A stretch of DNA of 64,000 nt from Monodelphis domestica. Its lineage: Eukaryota > Chordata > Mammalia > Didelphimorphia > Didelphidae. A program made the translations under genes and the position numbers. The stretch is taken from contig NC_077228.1 in assembly GCF_027887165.1 (NCBI RefSeq), positions 424,717,207-424,781,206 on the forward strand. Direction: 5' to 3'. The notes under the pieces were generated by a model, which saw only the letters and a program-made list of their open reading frames with translations, did no database searches and had not been told where the DNA came from. Of the stretch, positions 24,218 through 36,770 are shown piece by piece. Positions within the stretch are counted from its first letter, which is position 1. The number at the start of each line of letters is the position of its first letter.

Positions 24218-27200
24218 GGAAGACTTCCAGGGGGGGAGCTAAGATGGCAGAGTAAACCAGAGTACCTCCAAGTCACAATGAGAATACTTTCCAACCAATA
24301 TTAAAATATCACCACAAAACAAATACAGAAGTGAAAGAACCAACAAGGAGACAGAGTGAAACAACTTTCAAGAAATGAAAAACCCAAAAGGTAGGCATCT
24401 GGGGCACTGGGTTGAGAGGGGAGCAGAGCCAGCAAGAGTCTATAGCAAGGAGTGAGGAGCAAGACAAGAGCAAGCCACATACCCCATACCACATCTACTA
24501 TCCTTAGGTTTAGAACCTAAGTTCAAGCCAACATTCAGATCCTGAAATCCTGCCCAGGTAAATAGTGGTCAAGGCAACCCATACCCCTTAAGGTTTCAAA
24601 CCTGTGGAGAAATCCAGAGTCCCATGCCAGGGCAGTTTGGTCTAAAGTGAGCTGATCTATGTGGGCCCAGAGTGAAGCCAGGAATAACAGTGTGGGCTTA
24701 GGATGAGGACATAGTTCACAGTTTGAAGTGGTTGATAGTACTAAGGGCAACCCTCCACTCCCCCATATTTTTTCCTAAAGCTCAGGACAGAGCTCCAGGA
24801 CAGGGAAGTCAATGTTGTGCCTACTAAGAATAAGTAAGACCAAAAACTTACACCTAAGCTGGAGGCTATATTTTAAGTAGTTACTGACCTGATTAAGATT
24901 AAAGTAAGACCAAAAACTCACAAGGAAGCCTAAGGCAAGTCTTTGAGTTTTCAGGATCTCAAGGGTTAATTGAATCAGCACAGGGACAGGGCTCTCAGAG
25001 CTCTCAGCCTTCAGGCCATCACATCATCCTCCAGGAACTGAAACTGGTAAAAGCCCAGAAAATAAGCTGAGAATAGCATCAAGGAAGGATTGAAGTTTAA
25101 GAGAGTACCCCAACTTTCCAAAAAAAAAACAGAGCCTACCTATAATTAGATAGGAAAAATGAGGAAACAAAAAAAGCACTTAACTATAAAGAATTTTTAT
25201 GGAAACAAAGAGCAAGATACAGACACAGAAGTGGGAAGTGAAAGCAAAGGAAACTTGCAAAGTCCAAAAGAAAAATATGGATTGCACACAGATTCTGGAA
25301 AAGACTTCAAAAGCCAAGTAAGATATCACTAAGATTTTTCACTAAGACCAGGTAACATTTATACCAGAAGTGCAAGGATGGTATAACATTAGGAAAATCA
25401 TCCATATAATTGACCATATCAATAATCAAACCAACAGAAATCACATGATTATCTGAATAGATGCAGAAAAAGCCTTTGACAAAATACAACACCCATTCCT
25501 ATTGAAAACACTGGAAAGTATGGGAATAGATGGGCTTTTACTAAAAATAATAATACACAATGTATATTTAAAATCATCGGCAAGCATCATCTGCAATTGG
25601 GATAAGTTAGAAGCATTCCCAGTAAGATCAGGACTGAAGCAAGAATGTCCATTATCATCTCTATTAATTAATATTGTACTAGAAATGCTAGCAGTAGAAA
25701 TTAGAGAAGAAAAAGAAATTGAAAGTATTAAAGTAGGCAACAAGGAGACAAACTGTTGCTCTTTGTAGATGATATGATGGTATACTTAGGGAATACTAGG
25801 AAAATCAACTAAAAAGCTAGTGGAAATAATCAACAACTTTAGCAGAGTTGCAGGATACAAAATAAAGCCACATAAATCATTAGCATTTTCAAATATTTTC
25901 ACAAAACTCAGCAGCAAGAGTTAGAAAGAGAAATTCCATTTAAGATCACCCTAGATAATATAAAATATTTAGGAATCTATTTGCCAAGACAAACCCAGGA
26001 ATTATATGAACACAACTACAAAACACTTTTCATAGATCTAAACCATTGGAAAAACATTAATTGCTCCTCTGTAGGACAAGCTAATATAATAAAAATGACA
26101 ATCTTACCCAAATTAATTTACTTATTTAATGCCATACCTATCAAACCAACAAGAAACTTTTTTTATTGAATTAGAAAAAAATATAACAAAGTTCATTTGG
26201 AAGAACAAAAGATCAAGCATATCAGGGGAACCAATGGAAAAAAATGTGAAGGATGGAGGCATCGTAATACCAGATCTTAAACTGTACTATAAAGTGATCA
26301 TCAAAACAATATGGTCCTGGCTAAGAGATAGAAGGGTGGATCGATGGAATAAACTTGGGGTAAATGACCTCAGCCAGCTAGTGTTTGATAAACCCAAGCT
26401 TTTGGGACAAGAACCCACTATTTGACAAACACTGCTAGGAAAATTGGAAAACAGTATAGGAGAGATTAGGTTTAGATCAAAATCTCACACCCTACACCAA
26501 GATAAATTCAGAATGGGTAAATGACTTTAATATAAAGAAGGGCATTATAAGTAAATTAGGTCAGCATAGAATAGTATACCTGTCAGATCTATGGGAAAGA
26601 AAATAATTTAAGACCAAGAAAGAGACAGAGAACATTACAAAATGTAAAATGAATAATTTTGATTACATTAAATTAAAAAGGTTTTGTACAAACAAAACTA
26701 GTGCAACCAAAATTAGATGGGAAGCAACAGATGGGGAGGGGGGAATTCATAACAAAAACCTTTGACAAAGTTCTAATTTCTCAAATTTATAAGTAGCTAA
26801 GTCAATTGTACAAAAAATCAAGCCACTCCCTAATTGACAAATTGACCTAGTCAAGGGATATGAATAGGCAGTTTTCAGATAAAAAAATCAAAACTGTCAA
26901 CAAGCACATGAAAAGTGTTCTAAATCTCTCATAATTAGAGAAATGCAAATATATTCAACACTGAGGTACCACCTCATTGGCCCAGTAAAAGAAAATAATT
27001 GTTGGAGGGATGGTGGGAAAATTGGGACACTAATGCTTTGGTGGTGGAGTTGTGAATTGATCCAACCATTCTGGAAGGCATTTTGGAACTATGCTCAAAG
27101 GACTTCAAAAGAATGCATACCTCCAACAATACTACTTCTATTAATAGCCACACTCTTTGTGGTGGCAAAAATTGGAAAATTAAGGGGGAATGGCTTAACA

Positions 27201-27716
27201 AATTGCGGCATTGATGTTGATGGTGTTCCATCAATTGTGCTGTAAGGAATGATGAACTAGAGGATTTCTATCTGTACTGTAAGAACATGCAGGAACTGAT
27301 GCCAAATGAGATGAGCAGGACCAAGAGAACATTATACACAGAAAGTGAAACATTGTGGAACAATACAATGTAATGGGCTTTACTATTACAAGACAGTCCA
27401 AAGGGACTTATGAGAAAGACTGCTTTGCACATGGAGAGAAAGGACTGTGGGAGTAGAAACACAGAAGAAAAACAAATGAGCTTTAATTTGTTTATATGGA
27501 TATATGATTTGGGGTTTTGGTTTTAAACAATTGCTCTATTGTGAAAATGAATAATATGGAAATAGGCATAAGTGATAATATTTGTATAACCCAGTGGAAG
27601 TGCTTATTGGATCTGGGAGTGGGGAAGTTAGAGGGGAGGGAAAGAAAATGAAATATATAAACAATAGAAGAATAGATAAATAGAAAAATAATTTTAAAAT
27701 AGGAACAAGAAAAAAA
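24218..27716 (+). mobile_element. L1 with both ends but internal deletion
   Basis: The 5' end keeps the L1 promoter start with 'gctaagatggcagag', which resembles the YY1-type site at L1 5' ends. The 5' UTR runs to about 25158. ORF1 begins at an ATG at 25159 (MRKQKKHLTIKNFY...) but only about 50 codons remain. Near 25318 the sequence jumps into ORF2 just before '[12 protein letters not shown]'-like reverse-transcriptase sequence, so the rest of ORF1, the endonuclease and the start of the RT are gone. ORF2 pieces follow: '[17 protein letters not shown]', the FVDDMM catalytic block near 25765, 'TILPKLIYLFNAIPI', and the C-terminal Cys segment at 26990-27080. Then come the 3' UTR and an A-rich end. 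Flanks 24206-24217 and 27717-27728 match at 11 of 12 bases (gaaaYtgcttaa). Scattered stops and frameshifts show it is dead. Confidence 0.92.
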
Positions 27717-27728
27717 GAAATTGCTTAA

Positions 27729-28795
27729 AATACAAACTTAATTTCTAAGAACCGAAATAATAGATAGGACAAGATGATAGCTCCACTCTCTTGGGACGAG
27801 ATACTTAGAAATTTTGTTCCATATAAATTTGTTCCATCTTTGCAGCAAATGTCCATTTGTCAATTTTAATGGTTAGTAATTGGTTAAGTGAAAACTGGGA
27901 TGTCTAATCACTGGAGTTTGATATTGGAAAAAAACCACACTGGAATAGTATCTTGAGCCAATAGTATTAGAGTGGGTTTCCACAATCCTCTGAACCCTGA
28001 AGGGAATCCAAGTGCTCCACAGAATTCAATTAGTGGTTATTTAGATATTTTTAGAGCTGCATGAACTACATTTAATAGGACAGGTATCTTCATTTCCTCA
28101 TGAAACTGTGGCACAATATCTTCATTAGTTGGGAGACTATCCATTATCATGAAATTACATAATCTTAAATACTGTAACACATTCAATTAGTCTATAGTTC
28201 TTTTTACAACCTCCATTAGATTAAGTAAGGTAAAGGTGAATTGACTGTGCCCAAGGATAGTTCAGCCCATTCTTGTTGGAGCCCACAGCTACAGTCCAAC
28301 AAACCATTAGCCATAAAATGAAACTTTTTTTGGACTAGTTCTTTGCATGAAATGGATATTCATTATCCATTATACTTCTCTCTCCATGCTTTTGCTGTGA
28401 CCTTGCCCTATTCATTGTCACCTGACTTTCTCTTGTTTTTGGCCATGTCTGCCTTTGTGTCATATTCCCCCTGCCTATCTTCTGGATCTGGAACCTCATG
28501 GATTTTGGGGTTGTCCTTTTAATTCCCAATCTAGGCATTCCATTTGGATTAGTTAGTCTCCTTGCATGTTGATTTGTTGTTTCCTATTAATCATTACTAC
28601 TCACCCAAATTCCAGCATAGATTCTGGGAGTTAGCTGGCATTACAGGATAGAACTTGGTTCAAATATTGTCTCTGGCAATTCCTAGTTATGCTGCAATGA
28701 CTACTTACGCACACATCTGTAAAAATTAAATTAGATAACTGATGTATAGAAATTGGCAAACTTTAACCTGCAATATTATTCAGCTATAATTACTA
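27729..28795. other. No gene recognised
   Basis: Non-coding. A weak MIR-like stretch is possible at about 28625-28700. Nothing else could be assigned. Confidence 0.55.
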
Positions 28796-28842
28796 TATAT
28801 GTGATATATATGTGTATATATGTATATATATATATATATATA
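28796..28842 (+). repeat. (TA)n-rich microsatellite
   Basis: TATATG and TATATA words ending in a pure TA run. Confidence 0.92.
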
Positions 28843-29224
28843 AAACAAGTACTTTTATTAATAATTCTTGTAAGGCATCCCACGAAGGTAGGCTTAGTAA
28901 GTAAGTCTAAGCTTTCTCTTCTTCTTGAATCTAGGAAATATCTAACAAAATTCTTTATTCTGAAAACCCAGAATGGACCATCTGATTCATTCCCTTTGGC
29001 TAAGAAACTGACTAATTTGACTCAACAGAAACCATGCACCCTAATTCTTTTTTTTTTAATCATTCTTTGATTTGATATTTCTTATGCTAAAGATGATTTA
29101 AGAAAAATTACCTTGTGGCTTAAGTGAAAGGATAATATGGGCCTGTGACCATTATATAAGCCCAATCATTGTAATTCTTTCCACTTCCAGAGATATATCT
29201 TTTGTTTCTATTACCCCCTCTATC

Positions 29225-29720
29225 AATGTGAACTTTTGACTGCCAAAATTTTTGACAATTTGAATCCTATATTTTGACAATTTAACTCTCCAAATATTTT
29301 GACTCCCAAATTTGACAACTTGATTCTCAAGATATTTGGACAGTTTAACTCTCCATATATTTTGATCCACTGATTTTGACAATTTGACTTCAAAATTTTG
29401 AGTTGAATTTTGATTTATAAATTGGTAACTTGATTCCCCAAATACCATTCATCCCATTTTTTGATGATTTGACTCCTGAAATACTTTGACTTTCCAAATT
29501 TAACTCTATTGTTGACAGTTGAATTTGATTCTCCAAATATTTTGACTTCCAAATTTTGACTCAACTCCCCAAATATCATTCATCCCGTATTCTGAAGTTT
29601 TGATTTCCCAAATATTTTGACTCCTACAATTTGACAATTCAAATTGCAAATTATGACAACTTGAATCCACAAATATTATGCATCCCATAATTTTGACTCC
29701 CCAAACATTATGACTTTATT
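29225..29720. repeat. Degenerate AT-rich minisatellite, about 500 bp
   Basis: Some twenty imperfect units start with GAC or GAT and follow two patterns: a short one near 14 bp (gactcccaaatttt) and a longer one near 25 bp (gacaatttgactctccaaat plus atttt). They often alternate to give about 39 bp. Three longer variants near 29440, 29575 and 29675 carry 'cattcatccc' or 'atgcatccc'. On the minus strand the units translate to repeated 'SQNIWRVKLSK'-like words, an effect of the repeat. No protein is inferred. Confidence 0.85.
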
Positions 29721-29724
29721 CTGA

Positions 29725-29885
29725 CAAAATTAGCATAGTGGTTTGCATTTCCTTCACTAGCTCATTATATAGATGAGGAACTGAGGTAATCAGGATTAAG
29801 TGACTTGCACAGGGTTATATATCTACTATGTATCTGAGGCAGATTTGAATTCAGGAAGATGAATCTATCCACAGTACCACTTAGC
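29725..29885 (-). mobile_element. MAR-type CORE-SINE, antisense
   Basis: 'gatgaggaactgaggtaatc', 'ttaagtgacttgcacagggt' and 'tctgaggcagatttgaattc' are the antisense CORE-SINE landmarks, ending with 'accacttagctg'. Confidence 0.8.
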
Positions 29886-29889
29886 TGTT

Positions 29890-30250
29890 CCTTCTTTTAC
29901 TTTACTTCCCTCCCTGTATGCTATAGTCCAGTGACATTAGCTTTGATGTTCCATGAAAAAGATGGTCTCCCAACTCCAAATATTTACATCGTCTGTTCCC
30001 CTATCCTTGGAATATTCTCTTTTCTCATTTTTGTCTTTTAGCTTCCTTGAGGTCTCAGTTAAAAATCATAATTTGTCTAGAAATACTTTCCTAATTCTCC
30101 TTAATGCTAATGAGTTCTGTCTGAAATTCAGCTTACTCTCTTTATATTTTGTTTGTACATGATTGAATGTTGTTTCTCCTATTAGAAAATGTCTTTCTTT
30201 GTATCTTGACTGCTTAGCATCCTGCTACTTTGTAATGCCTAATGTTATTG
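29890..30250 (+). mobile_element. L2 LINE 3' end
   Basis: The order 'ttccatgaaaaagatg', 'ccttggaatattctc', 'ctagaaatactttcctaatt' and 'gtttgtacatgattg' follows the L2 3' end in sense, diverged. Confidence 0.75.
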
Positions 30251-30489
30251 TTGATTTGAGATAGAAAGACATCAGGCATAGACTCTACTCTTAGGAAGTT
30301 TATAATCTAGTAGATTTTGTTTATGTACTTTTTTGTTACCAAAACTTGAAGGAAAATTCTCAGAAACTTGGTTTTGTAGCAGATTCTGGGAATACTGCTC
30401 AATTCTGAACACTGATCAATTCTGGTAATTGTACAATAAGATAATAGATTTAGAGATAGGAAGGACCTCAGGAGTTATCTAATCAATCT

Positions 30490-30606
30490 ACTAATAAATC
30501 AACAAGAATTTTTAAAGTCCCTACTATGTGCTAGCCACTCTGCTAAATCTTAGCAACCTAAGAAAAAATATTGCTGCTTCAAGGAGCTTTCCTTCTATAG
30601 AGGGAA

Positions 30607-30637
<31 letters not shown>

Positions 30638-30780
30638 GCTTATCACAATAAATGCAAAGTATTTTTTAAGTGGGAGGGAGAAGCACTAGCATTTGTGATC
30701 AGAAAAGGCTTCATGTAAAGGTAATGTTTGAGTTGAACTTTGAAGGAAACTACCGATTCTAAGGGTATTTAGAAGAAAGC
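30490..30780 (-). mobile_element. L2 LINE, antisense, with (TG)n
   Basis: 'agtccctactatgtgctagc' and 'caaggagctttccttctata' are antisense L2. A TG run of about 15 units lies at 30610-30640, then L2 resumes with 'aaaggcttcatgtaaaggta' and 'gagttgaactttgaaggaa'. Confidence 0.75.
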
Positions 30781-30989
30781 ACAATGAAACCATAACATAA
30801 ATTGTGGTCATGGAAACTTACAGAAATTTTTGATTTGGAGCATGCTGAAAAGCTGCCCTTACTCCTGAATCTGTTTCTTGCAGGCTTGCCAGAGTACCTG
30901 AATTATGAATTTTCCCTTTGGATTTACTCATGATCCCGGAGGCTACCCTTAGCATACAAATATGTTAGAGAGCTAAGGGGCATAATAAA

Positions 30990-31225
30990 AGAATGGTGGG
31001 CTGAAATTTAGGAAATTTGTGTTCAAATCCTGACTGAGATATTGTTAACCAGATAAGCCACTTAGCCTCTCAATCTCTTTTTTCCCTTATCTATAAAATC
31101 AGAATAATAATTGCATCTACCTCACAAAGTTGTTGTGAGGATCAAATGAGATAGCCTATGTAAACTCCTTTGCAGATCTTAAATTATTACATAAATGCTA
31201 GTGATAGTCATTATTTGCATTACAG
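30990..31225 (+). mobile_element. MIR/THER SINE
   Basis: 'gttcaaatcctgactgagat', 'gccacttagcctctcaatct', 'tgttgtgaggatcaaatgag' and 'tacataaatgctagtg' are the sense CORE-SINE body and 3' end. Confidence 0.88.
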
Positions 31226-33100
31226 GTAGTACATTAGTCAATACTACTTTTCCCTGGAAGAAAGACTAGTTTGTGAGATTTAATAGCCTCAAGGAGCAGA
31301 ACCTGAGGGCATCAGAGAAGAAAGATACTTTTTGTTAGGATGGGAAAAGTTCAGAGTATAGACTATTATGAATGGGGTACCTTAGCAGATATAGACTGGA
31401 GTTGGGGATGTACAAAATACTTAGAAGGGTTCAGAAAATGAAAACAAGGAGAGCCTGAGAATCATACTTTGTTTTACAATTTTTCTTAGGGCCAGCATTG
31501 ACAGAGATTGATAATGTTGGGTAAGTTTAGATAAGAATTATCGAACATAAAAAAATTGGATTGCTTTTTTATCACAAACAGGTCAGATATATATGCTTCA
31601 TGTACGCTACATCCAGCAGGGAAAATTGAATTCTGGAAACACTTGGAGATTAGAAATGCATAGAAACAGATGCAAGGAAGACTGATGACTCTTAAAAAAT
31701 ATATACAGGGCCCATGATATACAGCTCAGTGTTTACTGAATGGTGACAACAAGAATCTTAAACTAGCTTCCATTTGAAATATTGGAAGCTTTCGTTCTGA
31801 GAAGGTATAAAGTTTGGAAATATCTTAGTCCTATGAACCTTGAGGGAAGTAAAGTTGTTACCTACATCAACAAGCTAACATTTTATTTTTCCTAAAGGAA
31901 TAAATTGTCCTTTTGGGGTAAGACAAATGCTAACTTTAAAGTTTAAGAAGAGATATGAAACATGGTGAATATATTGATATCTGTCTTGGAGAGGAAGGAA
32001 AGGAAGGTATGTTTAGCAAATGCTGCTTCTGGTTGTTATTTATAACAACTTCGTCTTTTGAGTAAAATAAAATATGAATTATAAGATGGAGCATATGCTA
32101 TGATAGATTTGGTGGAAAAGCATCAGTATATAAAATATATTTCTAGGACAACTATTTTTCTAGAGAGACAGTATAGATCTGCAGATATCAATAAATGTAG
32201 TCCATATGTATAGAAATATTAAAATGGAATCCATACAATAAAAGTAACCTGAAATTATATTCTTATGTAACAGGAACCATTCCATTATTCTGTCCATATC
32301 TTTCATAGGTCAAATAATATCTTTCAACTCCACATTCTTTTTAACATTGTTTACAAAACAAACCATCCTGAAAAATTATTCCAAATGCCTTTTTTGCATA
32401 GCAACCAAACCATAATATAAATTAGCAATCTCCAAAAGCTTATCATTCTGTAACACACAGTTCTGCCAAGCCAGGTATTCAAACTAAATGTTTTTATTTT
32501 GATCTGATTTAACAGCATATTCCTTACATTTCTAACTATTTTCTGGCAGCACACTTGATTCACATTTAACCACCAGGTGGCATTGATTTAACCGATAGAT
32601 AACTGTCTAGATATGGTTTATGCATGTCCGGCCCCTGTGTAGAAATGCTAAAGAGGTGTGAGCCCTTTTTGATCACCAAAGAATTATCAGTCTTCTCTCC
32701 CTCAATTCAGCTTTCCTCCATTGTGCAGTACTGACAAATTATCAAGAACTGCATTCATTTTTGTATGTACCTATTTAGAATTTATCTTTGAGCTTTCACT
32801 CACTGGCAAAACACTGTTTTTTCTTGAACTTTCTGTACTTCACTGTTTGCAAGTTGTGTGACCTTGTATTCTTGTGTAGTTTCTTTTTACTTATAAAATG
32901 AATAAGCATATATTTTATAACAAAAAAGAATAAATGAAGAAAGTATTTAAAAAGTATACAATGCATATTAAAACAATAACACATATGAAGTTCCTATGAG
33001 CCCCAATCTTACAAATTTCCCCAGGCATTGGATAGATTGAGACCAAGGAAGTCTACAAAATAATGAGTTGCTATTTATAACATCCTTTAAGAAGCAACAA
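31226..33100. other. No gene recognised
   Basis: Non-coding, AT-rich. The only item noted is a CTCF-like word at 32570-32583. Confidence 0.55.
32570..32583 (+). promoter_or_regulatory. Candidate CTCF core motif
   Basis: CCACCAGGTGGCAT fits the CTCF core (CCACYAGRKGGCRS) at all but the last base. It is a motif match only; occupancy is unknown. Confidence 0.4.
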
Positions 33101-33450
33101 CTGTCTCCCCTTCCTCCTGCTCCCCCCTTCTCTTCCCCCTCTCCCCCTCTCTTCCTTTCCCTTTCTCTCTCCTTCACTCCTTTTCTCTCTCACCCCTCCC
33201 CCTCCCTCTCTCCCTTCCCTCCCATTCCTCCCTTCTTTCCTTCCTTCTTTCCTTCCTGCCCTCCCTTCCTGCCCTCCCTTCCTGCCCTTCCTTCCTTCCT
33301 ACCCTTCCTGCCCTTCCTTCCTTACTTCCTTCCTTCCTTCCTTCCTTCCTTCCTTCCTTCCTTCCTTCCTTCCTTCCTTCCTTCCATCCTCCCTTCTTCC
33401 ATCCCTTCCTTCTCTCTCCCTTTCCTTTCTCTCCCTTTCTTTTATTTTCT
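33101..33450 (+). repeat. Pyrimidine tract with (CTTC)n core
   Basis: About 350 bases almost only C and T on the plus strand, with a perfect CTTC tetranucleotide run at about 33326-33385. It produces a false 150-codon Pro/Leu/Ser/Phe frame. Confidence 0.97.
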
Positions 33451-33519
33451 TATTTCAACATCCATGATATTGCTAATATTGGAGATGATGCTTCAAATGA
33501 GTGCTTCTTCAAGAGTTTA

Positions 33520-33650
33520 GTTCAAATCTATACATATTTATTAAGTGGTTATTATGTAAAAATACTGTGCTAGGTGCTAAGGTTATAGAGACAAAAATGA
33601 AATATTCCCCTTTGTCAAGAAAATGACATTCTTTGTAGTGGGGAAATATT
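33520..33650 (-). mobile_element. L2 LINE 3' end, antisense
   Basis: 'atttattaagtggttattat' then 'tgtgctaggtgctaagg' is the antisense L2 terminus. Confidence 0.75.
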
Positions 33651-35780
33651 ATATATGTGTACATACATAAATAAGCCCAAGGCAATTTGAGGAGAGAAAA
33701 AAGCACTAAAATGTAAATAGATGAATACAGCATCTCCTTAGGAATTATGATGAAGGCACACTTTCCAGTGGCAATGAGGACTCATTTAATTGGCTATTGA
33801 ATGGGAACTCTGCATCTATATTAAAGAGTCCATGTTCACTTCTTAGACTCTTCTTTCTGCCCACCCTAAAGTATAAGAAAAACCTGTCTGAGGGAGTTGA
33901 ATTACTTTTCCCCAAAAAGGTTATCCCATAAATATGAAGAAGAGAAGAAAAACCCTCAATGTCTGGGATGGGACTTCTTCCTGTTTCTATCTTCTTTTCT
34001 TCAGTCCAATGCCTTGTGAGATCTTGAGGCAATATTAACCCCTCTGACCACAGTAGAGCCAGCCATCAATGCAGAGAATGCCAAAAATTGGAGAATTCCT
34101 ATAAGCTAGGTATTTTATGAAATGGTGTTTAAAAATGTTATTTTAAGAACATTCTGTATAAACCCTGTCCCCTGAAAGTTAATTATTTGAAACAACATTG
34201 AAATGAATACTCACACAAAGATAGGTAGAATAGATATATTAAACTGACTCATTACATATAGTAAAATATTTACATCCAATGAAGGTCAAGTTTAAGAGGT
34301 GAAGAGTAAAGAGAAAAGATAAAGGCAAACTTTTTTGTGTTTTATTATATTTTAATGAATTTTCTTAAATATTTCCCAATTACATTTCCAGATTGGAGTG
34401 TTACAGCCTACTGGTCGTGTGTTTGATACTTCTGAAATAGGAAACTCCCTCTACTAGTGTAAATTGGCATCTACTCTGTAATGTATAGCCTTGGAGAATT
34501 GTCTGAGGCACTAAAAGGTTAACTTTTCAATCACACTGCCTGTGGGAATTGCTAGACCAATATTTTTTGAGTAGTTATGTAATTCATGTAGGAGACCATC
34601 ATCCTTTAAATGATTTAATTTTTTTTAAAAGCCATGAAAGAATCCCTTTGATTTAGCCCAGACTGAAACTCACTAGCTCTGGCTTGGCAGAGTTTGGATT
34701 ACAATTCATAGTCTCTCTTGGAAAAGGTTAACATTTATATACAACATTAAGTCTTGCAAATCACTTCTCATCATTTGGAAAATAATCATGATAGTTTAAT
34801 ATTCATGGAATTTATCAGTAAAGCATCTGAAAGACTTTGTGGAAGAAGTTAGATTTCAAGATTAATTTGATTAATGGATGAGAGATAGCTTGGTAGAAAG
34901 AAGAGAATGTTTTATATATAATGTAATTTCCTCAAGGAATTATAAGTCTTCCTGTACAAGAATGATCTCTAATTTTATGATCAATTCAGCACTTTATACA
35001 TAGTAAAATTCAGGAAGTTTTATTCATTTTTCTCTTTTTGTAGAAAGTTGAGATGTGGGACCCACCCTTTACCCCAATAAAGTAAAAGAAGACAAAGTGG
35101 CTAATGGATAGAGGTTTGTTGAATGTCAAATACAGAATAATGAAGCTATCCTTTTGTTGCCTCATTGATTAGACTGCAAAGACTAAAATGATGAGGATCA
35201 ATTTCATTGAAATATATTCCACAAACCTATGTTAATTACCTAGCACATGGTTATTAGTTATCTCTACATTCCTTCAGGCAAGGCACTATATTTTTTTAAA
35301 AAATCATTGTTCCAAGTATATGATGAAAAAAAACAACACAGTCCTTGCCCTTAAAGAGTTTACAAATACACATATTTGAAACAGAAATACTACAAGGTCT
35401 CCTTCGTGAGATACATAACAATGCAAGAAAAATTGGCCTAGCAATTTGCACAGAAAAATAAGTTTATGAAAAATTCATATTGCTGAAATTATGACATGCA
35501 TTTGGATGAGTAGAGCACAATCTAGGACAAACATTATAGATGAATGATGAGTTGGACTCAGAACTGAATAAGAAGGGGAAAACAAACTAGATTGCTTTGG
35601 GGAAAAGTGCTTTCATTGGTTAGTATGTGCTCTTTGACACAAAAGCTCATCTTTTCAACAAATACATTTTCTTAGGGATTCTGTATAATATGAATCATGA
35701 CATATTGTCTTTAAAAATCAAAACTTCATTTTGTGAATGATGCAAAACAATAAAAAATATCAATAAGTTTGAGCAGAAGT
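33651..35780. other. No gene recognised
   Basis: Non-coding. Weak traces only: an L1-like antisense 3' end near 34330-34395 and an antisense L2 piece near 35325-35440 ('cagtccttgcccttaaagag'). Confidence 0.5.
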
Positions 35781-35784
35781 AACA

Positions 35785-35940
35785 TAAAAAACATGGTATC
35801 ATAGACTTAGACCTGAAAAGAACTTTAAAGATCCAAGCACAAACCTGAGACTTAGAAGTTGTAACTTGCCCAAGGTCATACAGCTGATATGTGTTAGAGC
35901 TAGGATTTGAACTCAGTATTTTTTACTTCCTTGTGGCATC
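35785..35940 (-). mobile_element. MIR/MIR3-like SINE, antisense
   Basis: 'atcatagacttagacctga', 'taacttgcccaaggtcatac' and 'gagctaggatttgaactca' are antisense MIR3-type landmarks. Confidence 0.75.
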
Positions 35941-36089
35941 CTTAAGGATATGTATAAATGAAAAAAAGGTCATGTGATGAGAGTGAGGGTTGGGTGTAAA
36001 AATCTGGCAGTCTGTTGGTTTTATTTATGTTGAAAGACAGTAAGAAACATTTCATTAGAGATATGTGCATCTTGTACTACAGAGCTCAT

Positions 36090-36345
36090 TATAAGAATTT
36101 AATGTCACAGTGGTCCTGGAACCAGAAAGACCTAAGTTCAAAATTCAGCCCTACACAGTTACCAGCTGTGTGACTCTGGACAACTCAGTTAAATTCTGTC
36201 TGCCCCAGTTTCCTCAAACTGTAACAAAGGGATCACAACATCTCCCAGAGTTATTGTGAGGATCAAATGAGATAATATTTATAAAGTGCTTAGCTGAATG
36301 TCTGAGTCATGATTTGTATTTAATAAATGCTTGTTCCCTTTCTTA
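36090..36345 (+). mobile_element. MIR/THER SINE
   Basis: 'ctggaaccagaaagaccta', 'accagctgtgtgactctgg', 'ttattgtgaggatcaaatga' and 'ttaataaatgcttgttccc' run in sense order over nearly full length. Confidence 0.9.
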
Positions 36346-36423
36346 TACCATAAAAGACCATCATGAAGATAGAGACTAATCATACACTAGCCTCTGTTTC
36401 AGATGATGAGAAGGTTGAGTAAT

Positions 36424-36770
36424 TATTTTTTACTTAATTGATTAATTTAGAATATTTTTCCATGGTTAAGTGATTCATGTTCTTTCCCTCCCCTCCTCTT
36501 ACCCCTCTCCCGTAGTCAATGAGCAATTCCACTGGGCTTTACATGTGTCATTGTTTAAAACCTATTTCCATATTATTACTATTTGTAATAGAGTGATCAT
36601 TTAGAGTCAACATCACCAATCCCCATCAAACCATGTGATCAAGTAAATGTTTTTCTTCTGTGTTTCTACTCCCACAGTTCTTTCTCTGGATGTGAATAGC
36701 CTTCTTCCTTATAAATCCCTCAGAATTGTCCTTGATCATTGCATTGCTGCTAGTATAGAAGTCCATTATT
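36424..36770 (-). mobile_element. 5'-truncated L1 3' UTR, minus strand
   Basis: A T-rich start then 'agaatatttttccatggtta', 'caattccactgggctttaca' and 'ttcttctgtgtttctactcc' is the antisense 3' UTR of the same L1 group as the copies at 1797 and 23445. Both flanks contain 'ttgagta', a possible short target-site duplication. Confidence 0.9.

Noticed and set aside
29152-29448. Repeated 'QNIWRVKLSK' protein
   Set aside because: It is the minisatellite read on the minus strand; the repeat drifts in frame and units carry stops.
33068-33520. 150-codon Pro/Leu/Ser/Phe frame
   Set aside because: It is the pyrimidine tract translated; low complexity with no gene signals.
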